NCBI GenBank assembly: GCA_023139575.1
Contig: JAGLNJ010000006.1
Span: 1 to 46,124, forward strand
Direction: 5' to 3'
Length of the DNA stretch: 46,124 bases
DNA from: Candidatus Omnitrophota bacterium
GTDB taxonomy: Bacteria; Omnitrophota; Gorgyraeia; Zapsychrales; JANLHA01
The notes under the pieces are model-generated. The model did no database searches, was not told where the DNA came from, and saw only the letters and a list, made by a program, of their open reading frames with translations. Below, piece after piece: positions 26,934 to 34,736 of this stretch (position 1 is its first letter; every line of letters starts with the position of its first letter). The position numbers were made by a program, and so were the translations under genes.

Positions 26934-28227
26934 TATAATAATTTTAAGCATTATTCTTTCTGGACTATCATATAATGTTTATGCTCAGGAAACTAGGGTA
27001 GAACATTTAAATGTCAATATAGAGCAGGCAATAGGCATGGCATTGCAAGCAAGTGAATTTTATTTGATGAAAGAGAACGAGATTGAAAAGACCGATGCTC
27101 AGTATAAATCTACTAAATCAGTTATTTATCCTCAAATAAATGCAAATGTTGAGTGGTACAGAAATATTCAATATCCATCCAAAAGTTCTTCAATAAATAA
27201 TTATTTTTTGGATTCAGGAGTTTCTGTTGACCAATTGATTTGGGCTTTTGGACGAGTTTCTTCTGCTGTTAGCGCCGTGGATAAATTTTTAAACATAAGC
27301 AGATTAAATAAAGAGATCACAGAACAGGAAGTTATTTATAATGCGAAGTTGAGCTACTTTAATGTTCTTTTGGCAGATAAAATTTATCAAATTCTAAAAG
27401 AATCTTATGAGAATGCGAATGAAAATAAATATATATTAGACGAGAAATTTGCATCTGGAAGGCCTTCTAAAAGAGATAATATAAAAATGAAAGCGGATGT
27501 GGCAGCAAGAATACCATTAATGAATGACGCAAAATCAAAGGCAAATTCAGCTCAGGAAACTTTCAAGACGTTGATTGGTCTAAACGAGGAGGCAACAGTT
27601 GATTTAATCAATGAATTTAAAAAAAAATATATAAAATTAAAAGGTGATGATTTAAAGTCTAATCTGTATGAAAGGGAACCGACGTTGAAGATGCTTGGTA
27701 AAGACGTTGCGATGAGAGAAGATTTTATAAAAATTAAACAAGCGGGATATTACCCGGAGATTTATGCTTTTGCTAAATGGAATCATAAAGGAATAGGCGA
27801 CAAATATGATATTGGTTCGGATAATCTCGAAAATTATGGTTTAGCGGGATTGAAAGTATCTGTTCCGCTTTGGACAGGGGGAAAGACAGGACAGGATTTG
27901 AGAATAGCCAGAATTGATAGCAAAAACGCTTCTTTAAAGCTAAAGGAAACAAAAGAACAATTAACCCTGGAGCTCAATAATGCTGTCTCTGAATACCACG
28001 AATATATAGAAACTTTAAACGCAAACAATGACGCGGTTAATCTGGCTGAAGAATCATTTAAAATGAGCAGGGATTTATTTACATCAGGACAGGTTTCTTT
28101 AGCTGATCTTAATGACGCAGAGCTTTTATTGACAAATGTGAGATTAGCAGAAGAAATGACATTGTTTAATATCAATGTTACTTTAGCAAAAATCGAGAAA
28201 TTAACATTACCAGATAAAGAAAAATGA
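26917..28227 (+). CDS. TolC-family outer-membrane efflux channel
   Basis: Outer-membrane exit duct of a tripartite efflux pump. A signal peptide ([23 protein letters not shown]) is followed by two helical repeats characteristic of Tol[18 protein letters not shown] with long coiled coils in the first half, and a matching second half ending in the [20 protein letters not shown] motif. The 436 residues are normal. The ATG at 26917 follows GAAGG, whereas the earlier in-frame ATG (26896) lies in the tetR tail and adds charged residues before the signal. Its stop overlaps the adaptor start by four bases (ATGA). Confidence 0.9.
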   Translation: MKKQNSIIILSIILSGLSYNVYAQETRVEHLNVNIEQAIGMALQASEFYLMKENEIEKTDAQYKSTKSVIYPQINANVEWYRNIQYPSKSSSINNYFLDSGVSVDQLIWAFGRVSSAVSAVDKFLNISRLNKEITEQEVIYNAKLSYFNVLLADKIYQILKESYENANENKYILDEKFASGRPSKRDNIKMKADVAARIPLMNDAKSKANSAQETFKTLIGLNEEATVDLINEFKKKYIKLKGDDLKSNLYEREPTLKMLGKDVAMREDFIKIKQAGYYPEIYAFAKWNHKGIGDKYDIGSDNLENYGLAGLKVSVPLWTGGKTGQDLRIARIDSKNASLKLKETKEQLTLELNNAVSEYHEYIETLNANNDAVNLAEESFKMSRDLFTSGQVSLADLNDAELLLTNVRLAEEMTLFNINVTLAKIEKLTLPDKEK

Positions 28228-28940
28228 AAGTTATGAAATCAACAATACGATTGTTTGTATATTTGGGGGTTGTGGGCGTATTTATATGCCTTGTCCTTTG
28301 GAAACAAAATGTGATACGAATAAAAAGGGCGAAAAAAATTGTAAGCTCAATAGATGAATGTGTGCAAAATGGCAAGCCAGTGAAAGTAGAAGAAGTCAAA
28401 TTACAAGATGTTAAAGTTTATACCAAAATCACATTGTTTCATACGTCAAATAATACATGTGAAGGTTTTGTGCCAAAAGCAGTTAAAGAAAAATTAAAGG
28501 TTGGTCAGATAGGATATTCAGTTATCGGAGAGAATAAAAAAATAGAAGGAAGGATTATTGAAATTTCAGATGAAGCTGATTTAGACAATGGAATGTTTTT
28601 AATAAAAGTTAAGATTGCTCAAGAGATAAGCACTACTAATGCGAAGGTTATTGCTAATGTCCATACAAATACATATAAAAATGTGATTAATATTGTTAAC
28701 GAGGCTGTTGATATCGTAGAAGGAAAATATTACATCTGGAAAGTATCAAATGGCCTGGCAAAAAGGCAGAAAATTCAGATTGATAAACAAAATGGATATG
28801 GAACTATTGTAACAAAAGGTTTGAAAGTTCAAGATTTAATTATTGTTGAAGGGCAATCTCTATTGAAAGAAAATGAAAAAGTTTTAATTATTAGTTGCAA
28901 TAGTTGTAATCAAGGTTCACCAAAGGGCACAAGTAAATGA
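28224..28940 (+). CDS. Short RND/HlyD-like periplasmic adaptor
   Basis: Probable membrane-fusion component linking the RND pump to the TolC channel. It has one N-terminal membrane anchor (about residues 8-25) and a beta-rich body. The second half, with VIANVHTNTYKNVINIVNEAVDI and GLKVQDLIIVEGQSLLKENEKV, resembles the beta-barrel and membrane-proximal domains of adaptors. At 238 residues it is far shorter than usual (about 350-400), and I see neither the lipoyl half-motifs nor the long alpha-helical hairpin. It is unclear whether this is a minimal functional adaptor or one that lost its hairpin. It overlaps tolC and the RND gene by four bases each, which supports function in that complex. Confidence 0.7.
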   Translation: MKVMKSTIRLFVYLGVVGVFICLVLWKQNVIRIKRAKKIVSSIDECVQNGKPVKVEEVKLQDVKVYTKITLFHTSNNTCEGFVPKAVKEKLKVGQIGYSVIGENKKIEGRIIEISDEADLDNGMFLIKVKIAQEISTTNAKVIANVHTNTYKNVINIVNEAVDIVEGKYYIWKVSNGLAKRQKIQIDKQNGYGTIVTKGLKVQDLIIVEGQSLLKENEKVLIISCNSCNQGSPKGTSK

Positions 28941-31900
28941 TAGAATTTTTTGTTAAACGTCCAGTTACAACAATTATGTTTGTCTTGCTTTTTGTCGTTT
29001 TAGGGGCTGTTTCTTCCTGCAATATTAACATTGAACGAGAACCTAAAATCGATTTTCCTGTTGTTACTATTTCCATTCCCTTCCCCGGGGCCACACCTCT
29101 TGAGGTTGAAACCTTAGTTATTGATAAAGTTGAAGATGCTGTATCAGAGCTTTCTGAGATTAAAAAGATAAAAAGTTTTTCTTACGACAGTTTAGGCCTT
29201 GTCATGATTGAATTTTTGATAAAGGCGGATGTTAATTCGAAATCTATTGAGGTCAAAGATAAAGTTGAGGCTATTATTAATGATCTTCCTGTTGACATAA
29301 AAAATCCGATTATAGAGAAATTTGATCCTTTAATTGAGCCTGTTTTAGATTTGGTTTTAACAAGTGATACTTTAGACGGCAGGGCGCTTTATGAGTTTGC
29401 TGATAAAAAATTAAAAGACAAACTTTCTTCTGTCGAGGGAGTTGCTAATGTTGGGGTTTATGGCGGGAAAATAAGACAGATCAATGTTATATTAGATCCA
29501 ATGCTGATGCGGCAGCATTATATATCAATTAGTGATGTTGTGAAGAAGATTCAATTAAAGAACAAAAATATTCCAGGCGGTTTGCTGCAAAAAGGGGGAA
29601 GTTCTTTAAGCGTGAGATTTGTTGGCGAGTTTGATTCTGTTGATGAAATATCCGGGATGATCTTTACGTCTGACGATGGAACAAGCTTCCCTTTAAAGGA
29701 TGTTGCTGTAGTTGAAGACAGTTTTAAAAAAGTTGAGACAATAGCACGTTTTAATGGACAAGATGCTGTTAAAATATCTATTGATAAAGTATCGGATGGC
29801 AACGCGATAAATATTTCAAGAGACGTTAACAAGAGGCTGCCGAAACTGCGAGAAATGCTTCCCGAAGGAGTTAATCTTGAAATAGCAAACGACAATGCTG
29901 CATTTATTGTTAATGAAACAATTTCCACAGAGAAGAATATACTTATTGGAATTATCCTAACAGTAATTATTCTTTATTTATTTACAGGCAGATTAAATAT
30001 CACTTTTATTTCCGCGATTGTTATTCCCGCGTCTGTTATATCAACATTTTTTTTAATGGATCTGTCAAGCTTCACTATTAATGTGATGACCCTATTGGCT
30101 GTTGCTACTTCTTTAGGCACGCTTATTGCCAATGCCATTGTTATTATTGAAAATGTATTGGTACACCTCGAGCATAAAGAAACGCCGATTCATGCGGCAA
30201 TTGACGGGACAAAAGAAGTAGCCGGAGCTATTTTGGCATCAGCAGGAACAAATTTGGTTGTCTTCACTCCAATTGCCTTTATGGGTGGACTTGTTGGTCA
30301 GTTCATGAAATCGTTTGGTTTAACAGTCGTTTACGCGACATTGTTTTCTTTGATCGCCTCTTTTAGTTTGACTCCTATGCTTTGCGGTCTTTTGATGAAA
30401 AAGAGGAACAGAGGCGCTGAGAGAAAAAGAAAAGTTTTTAATCCTTTCGTGTTTTTGGCGCTCCTTACAAACAGGCTGGTTGAATTCTTAAGAAAAGAAT
30501 ACAAAATAATTTTTGATCTGATATTTAAATTTCCTAAGACAACGGTGATAATTGTTATCCTGATGTTCTTGTCCTTAGGATTTATATTGCCTTACACGGG
30601 GAGTGATTTTTATCCTCCGACTGATGAAGACAAAATTAAAATATTAATTACTGTGCCGCAAGGCTCCACAATAGAGAAGACCCTTGATGTTGTAAAAAAA
30701 ATTGAAGGTCATCTCAGTGCTGTTGAAGAAGCGGAATCTTATTTATCTTTTCTTGGCCATAACGGAGTTGAGAACGCGTTGATTACAGTAAATTTGACAC
30801 ATTCAAAATTAAGAGAGAGAAGCGCCAAAGATATTATAGACAGCCTGATTCCGTTTATATCAAAAATTCCTGATGCTGAAATTAACTTTAGTTATGCGGT
30901 AACTGGTGGAGCTCTGGAAGAAGGAGATATCACGATAAATTTATATGGCCTCGACTATGAAAAGATGATAAATTTGTCTGAGTTAATGAAAGAAAAAATG
31001 GAGGGATCCGGTTATTTCCGTTCAGTATTGTCTTCGTATAAAACGACTCGTCGTGAGATAAAATTTATACCTGATCAGGAAAAACTTATTAGTTATGACA
31101 TTGACAATGTTGATATCGGGGAGACATTAAGGTTTTCAATTTACGGCAATGACTCGAATGTTTTTAAGGAAAAGGGAGAGGAATATGATATTAATGTTGT
31201 TCTTAATGGAAAATATACTGAGAATTTAGATGACATAAAAGAGATAAATATTATCACAAAAAAAGGGCTTATTCCAATTACTCAGCTGGGAATTTTGGAG
31301 AAAGGAAAAGCAGTTCCGACTATTCGTCATCGGGATAAAAACAGAATTATTGCCATTGAGGGATACTTATCTAAATCCACAACAGGATATGTTAGAAAAA
31401 TTCTGGATGAAGAGTTCTCTAAGCTGTCGTTTGAAGAAGGGTATGGTTATAAATATGTTGGAATGGCGGAATATCAAGATGAATCAAACGCGGAGACTGT
31501 AAAATCTTTTGTGTTGGCTATTTTGTTAACCTACATGCTTCTTTGCGCGATAATGAATTCAACTATTTATCCTATTCCAATAATTTTATCAATAGCAACT
31601 TCCTTTATCGGGGTATTTTTACTGCTGTTTTTTCTGGAAGAGTCAATTAATGTCGCGTCAATGTTGGGCATGATAATGCTTGTGGGGCTGGTTGTTAATA
31701 ATTCTATTCTGCTTTTAGAACATACGATGGTGAGGCTGAAAGAAGGAAAGCCGATTATTGAAGCCTTATGGCTCGGGGCATCAGAGAAATTCAGGGCGAT
31801 TCTAATGACTTCTATTGCCATTATTCTCGGGGTGTTGCCTCAGCTATGGGCAATCATGCCGCTTAAGACTTCAATGGGAACTGTTATGATTGGCGGAATG

Positions 31901-32002
31901 TTAGCTTCTATTTTCTTTACGTTTATTTTTACCCCTGTAACGTTTTGGTATGTTTATAGGTTAAGAATGGTGTTTATTAAAAGTCAGGAAAAAAATAAAT
32001 GA
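28937..32002 (+). CDS. RND-family efflux transporter (HAE1-like) without the TM4 Asp pair
   Basis: Inner-membrane resistance-nodulation-division permease of 1021 residues: TM1 follows MIEFFVKRPVTTIMFV, two large periplasmic loops carry porter domains, and TM clusters lie near residues 335-490 and 850-1010. Family marks include NIEREPKIDFPVVTISIPFPGA at the first loop and MLVGLVVNNSILLLEHT in TM10. In TM4, where AcrB has the proton-relay pair Asp407-Asp408, this protein reads LIANAIVIIEN with Ala398-Asn399, and the TM10 Lys position is Asn. The open frame and intact neighbours argue against decay, so coupling may differ from AcrB. It overlaps the adaptor gene by four bases (ATGA). Confidence 0.9.
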   Translation: MIEFFVKRPVTTIMFVLLFVVLGAVSSCNINIEREPKIDFPVVTISIPFPGATPLEVETLVIDKVEDAVSELSEIKKIKSFSYDSLGLVMIEFLIKADVNSKSIEVKDKVEAIINDLPVDIKNPIIEKFDPLIEPVLDLVLTSDTLDGRALYEFADKKLKDKLSSVEGVANVGVYGGKIRQINVILDPMLMRQHYISISDVVKKIQLKNKNIPGGLLQKGGSSLSVRFVGEFDSVDEISGMIFTSDDGTSFPLKDVAVVEDSFKKVETIARFNGQDAVKISIDKVSDGNAINISRDVNKRLPKLREMLPEGVNLEIANDNAAFIVNETISTEKNILIGIILTVIILYLFTGRLNITFISAIVIPASVISTFFLMDLSSFTINVMTLLAVATSLGTLIANAIVIIENVLVHLEHKETPIHAAIDGTKEVAGAILASAGTNLVVFTPIAFMGGLVGQFMKSFGLTVVYATLFSLIASFSLTPMLCGLLMKKRNRGAERKRKVFNPFVFLALLTNRLVEFLRKEYKIIFDLIFKFPKTTVIIVILMFLSLGFILPYTGSDFYPPTDEDKIKILITVPQGSTIEKTLDVVKKIEGHLSAVEEAESYLSFLGHNGVENALITVNLTHSKLRERSAKDIIDSLIPFISKIPDAEINFSYAVTGGALEEGDITINLYGLDYEKMINLSELMKEKMEGSGYFRSVLSSYKTTRREIKFIPDQEKLISYDIDNVDIGETLRFSIYGNDSNVFKEKGEEYDINVVLNGKYTENLDDIKEINIITKKGLIPITQLGILEKGKAVPTIRHRDKNRIIAIEGYLSKSTTGYVRKILDEEFSKLSFEEGYGYKYVGMAEYQDESNAETVKSFVLAILLTYMLLCAIMNSTIYPIPIILSIATSFIGVFLLLFFLEESINVASMLGMIMLVGLVVNNSILLLEHTMVRLKEGKPIIEALWLGASEKFRAILMTSIAIILGVLPQLWAIMPLKTSMGTVMIGGMLASIFFTFIFTPVTFWYVYRLRMVFIKSQEKNK

Positions 32003-32041
32003 TTGTGTAATCACACGACTAGATTTAAAATATATATTTAA

Positions 32042-32079
32042 TGATGAAGAGGACATCAGGGTTTTAAGGGCAATTGCCT
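32042..32079 (+). pseudogene. Duplicated fragment of the ptsP GAF domain
   Basis: These 38 bases match 35171-35208, inside the GAF domain of the enzyme I gene, at 36 of 38 positions (coding DEEDIRVLRAI). Similarity stops sharply on the 3' side, 33 bases before the aspartase start. It is a gene scrap left by a local rearrangement. The surrounding 32003-32112 spacer has no other gene. Confidence 0.82.
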
Positions 32080-32112
32080 TTTGGAACCTCAAAGAGCCAA
32101 ACAGAAATAATA

Positions 32113-33385
32113 ATGAAATATCGGGAAGAAACAGATTCCCTGGGTAGTAAAAAGATTCCTTCAGAGGTGTTTTGGGGTATTCATACTCAAAGGGCACTTG
32201 AGAATTTTTATGTAAGTTCGTTAAAGATACCGTTTAATTTTATCCGTGCGTTGGCAATGGTGAAAAAGGCGGCTTGTCAGGCGAATTGCGATCTTGGGTA
32301 TCTTGACGGAGAAAAGGCCGGGGCAATCAATATTTCGTGCGACGAAATCATCGACGGAAAGCTATCGGACCAGTTTCCACTTGATGCTTCGCAGGGAGGA
32401 GCAGGTACGTCAACAAACATGAATATTAATGAGGTGATTGCCAATAGAGCGATTGAGAATCTTGGAGGAGAAAAAGGAAATTATCAGCTAATACATCCGA
32501 TAGAAGACGTCAACATGCATCAGTCCACGAATGATGTTTATCCCACAGCGGTCAAGATAGCGGCGATTTATGGAATCAGGGATTTAAGTAAGAAGGTTGC
32601 CCTGCTTCAGGGCGTTTTACAGGAAAAGGAAAGGGAATTCACCAGTGTTGTGAAGATTGGCAGAACGGAATTGCAGCAAGCGGTGCCTATTACGCTTGGT
32701 GCGGAATTTTCCGCCTTTGCCGAGGGCATTGCGAGAGACAGGTGGCGCACGTTTAAATGTGAAGAGCGTTTAAGGACAGTTAATATCGGGGGGACAGCAG
32801 TCGGGACAGGCCTCGTCGCTCCGAAGAAATATATTTTTTTAGTTATTGAGAAATTAAGGGAAATAACAGGCCTTGGGCTTTGCCGTGCAGAAAACGCAAT
32901 GGGTGAAACCGCTAACGTAGATTCTTTTGTAGAGGCCGCGGCCATTTTAAAAGCGCATGCCAGTAACCTGATTAAGATGTCCAATGACCTGAGGTTGTTA
33001 ACGGCATTTGGAGAGTTAAGGCTTCCGTAGTTGCAAGCAGGTTCTTCAATAATGCCAGGGAAAGTAAATCCTGTTATTCTGGAGGCAGCTATTCAAGCGG
33101 GAATAAAAGTAATTGCTAATGACGGGATTATTACAGAAGTAGCTTCCCGCGGTAGTTTACAGATTAATGAATTTATGCCGCTTTTGGCAACAGCCATTCT
33201 GGAGTCATTAGAAATTCTCGCCAATTATTACGGCTTTTATTCCGCATGTCGGTTATGACAGGGCAGGGGTAATTTTAAAGGAATTTGAGGTCTCTGGGGA
33301 GGTTAATTTAAGGAGTTTTTTGGAGGAGCAGTTAAGCAAAGAAGTAGTTGATAAGGTTCTTTCCCCGTACAATTTATTAAGATAA
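32113..33385 (+). pseudogene. aspA: Aspartate ammonia-lyase, broken (nonsense codon plus deletion/frameshift)
   Basis: Remnant of aspartase, which releases ammonia from aspartate to give fumarate. The N-terminus is complete from ATG 32113 (MKYREETDSLGSKKIP, FWGIHTQRALENF) and keeps GGAGTSTNMNINEVIANRA and HQSTNDVYPTA. An in-frame TAG at 33028-33030 interrupts LP(A)xQAGSS just before the catalytic loop GSSIMPGKVNP. After about residue 380 the frame changes: the C-terminal tail (IPHVGYDRAGVILKEF to LSPYNLLR, ending 33385) is readable in the next frame, and some 40 residues normally between these parts are missing. TAG is used as a normal stop elsewhere (guaA, dnaE), so recoding is unlikely. Fumarase is a paralogue but the sequence is closer to aspartase. 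The product, if made, would lack the active-site loop. Confidence 0.88.
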
Positions 33386-33396
33386 AGGATAATCAG

Positions 33397-34647
33397 ATGA
33401 ATTCTGCCAATAGCACGAGAAAAAAAATAAACATCAGTCAAGCCCGGGAAATTAGAATATTAAGGAAGATTGTCGAGATCACAAATTCCGAGCTTGATTT
33501 AAAATGGGTTCTTAAAGAGGTTGTTGATATTGTTAACGAGGGGACAAAAGCGGATTCTGTTTTTATTTATCTGCTTGACGGGAAAAGTAAGAATTTTATC
33601 CTTATGGCATCAAAGATTCCACACAAAAAAGAATTGGAAAAAATTATTTTAAAGGCAGGCGAGGGTATTACAGGTTGGGTTGCCGTGGAAAATAAACCCG
33701 TTGCTATTAAAAAAGATGCCTGTAATGACCCGCGTTTTAAAAGTTTTGATGTTTTGCCGGAGGATAAGTATGAAGCCTTTCTTTCTGTCCCCATTGTTTA
33801 TAAAAAGAAAGCAATTGGCGTTATTAACATTCAGCACAAAAAAGAGCATGAGTACACTGCAAGTACGATTAATCTTATTTCAATTATAGCCAAACAGGTC
33901 AGTGGAACTATTGTGAATGCCCGTATGTATAAAGAGGCCAGGAAGAAGGCGTTGCAGTTTGACAGCTTGATTAAGGTCAGCCGCTCTATTACATCGGAAA
34001 GTTATCTGGATGAAATTTTAAACCTGATCGTCGTTGTCACTGCCGAGATGTTGAACTCCAAAATTTGTTCCATAATGTTATTGGATAAAAAGGGGAATGA
34101 ACTGGCAATTAAGGCGACGCAGAGTTTAAGTGAGGATTACAAAAGAAAGCCAAACCTGAGAGTAGAAGCAAGCATAAGCGGCGGCGTAATTAAAAACAGG
34201 AAGCCGATTGTCGTTTATGATGTGCGCAAGGAAAAGAAATATAGTTTTAGAGAACTTGCGGTTAAAGAAGATCTTACCTCCATGCTGTCGGTGCCTATGA
34301 TTGTCAAAAATCGGGCAATAGGCATAATAAATGTTTATACAAAAACTCCGCATTTATTTGCTCAGGAAGAAATTGACGTGTTGCAAATGGTAGCCAATCA
34401 GGCGGCTGTGGCTGTTGAGAATACAAAATTAATGGATGAGGCATTAAAAGCTAAAGAGGCGCTGGAGACGAGAAAATTTATTGAGAGGGCAAAGGGGATA
34501 TTAATGCGGTTAAGCAACCTAAGCGAAGAAGCTGCCTACCGGGTCATTCACAAAAAAAGCATGGATTCCTGCCGGTCAATGAAAGAGATCTCTGAGTCTA
34601 TTATTTTGATGAACGAAATTCAGGGAGATCGGCTGTCATTAAAATGA
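33397..34647 (+). CDS. GAF-GAF-ANTAR RNA-binding antitermination regulator
   Basis: Predicted cytoplasmic sensor and transcription antiterminator of 416 residues. Two GAF domains (about residues 35-180 and 200-345; FLSVPIVYKKKAIGVINIQHK and MLSVPMIVKNRAIGIINVY are their core strands) are joined to a C-terminal ANTAR domain (about 350-405) with the hallmark ETRKFIERAKGILM and EEAAYRVIHKKSMDSCRSMKEI. ANTAR domains bind hexaloop hairpins in leader RNAs and prevent terminator formation. The window contains exactly such hairpins before porin-amtB-nif (10099-10293) and perhaps before the second glnN. AAGGA precedes the ATG, 12 bases after the aspartase remnant. No receiver domain is present, so input is likely a small ligand or partner protein sensed by GAF, perhaps linked to the enzyme I gene next door. 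Confidence 0.93.
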   Translation: MNSANSTRKKINISQAREIRILRKIVEITNSELDLKWVLKEVVDIVNEGTKADSVFIYLLDGKSKNFILMASKIPHKKELEKIILKAGEGITGWVAVENKPVAIKKDACNDPRFKSFDVLPEDKYEAFLSVPIVYKKKAIGVINIQHKKEHEYTASTINLISIIAKQVSGTIVNARMYKEARKKALQFDSLIKVSRSITSESYLDEILNLIVVVTAEMLNSKICSIMLLDKKGNELAIKATQSLSEDYKRKPNLRVEASISGGVIKNRKPIVVYDVRKEKKYSFRELAVKEDLTSMLSVPMIVKNRAIGIINVYTKTPHLFAQEEIDVLQMVANQAAVAVENTKLMDEALKAKEALETRKFIERAKGILMRLSNLSEEAAYRVIHKKSMDSCRSMKEISESIILMNEIQGDRLSLK

Positions 34648-34710
34648 CAGTTACAAATATACCCAAATGAGACAGGTTTGCGAAATTTACCGTGGGATTG
34701 TTCATAAAAA
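34641..34710 (+). pseudogene. Remnant of a PII (glnB/glnK) gene
   Basis: Bases 34641-34657 are identical to 17 bases of glnK (12759-12775, coding KMTVTN). Further on, 34682-34708 encodes EIYRGIVHK, matching the glnK T-loop ETYRGVVHE at DNA level (23 of 30 bases over 34682-34711). The two pieces are about 10 bases closer together than in glnK and are out of frame, so the fragment is dead. It overlaps the ANTAR stop codon and fills the spacer before ptsP. Confidence 0.65.
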
Positions 34711-34736
34711 ACCCCACGGTCACTATTTATATATCC

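Noticed and set aside
33028..33030. TAG as a recoded sense codon that would keep the aspartase intact
   Set aside because: TAG ends other intact genes here (guaA, dnaE), and the same gene has a second, independent lesion downstream.
34692..34736. GTG start giving a 15-residue longer PtsP
   Set aside because: The extra residues come from the degraded PII-gene scrap, and there is no ribosome-binding site; the ATG at 34737 is the simpler start.
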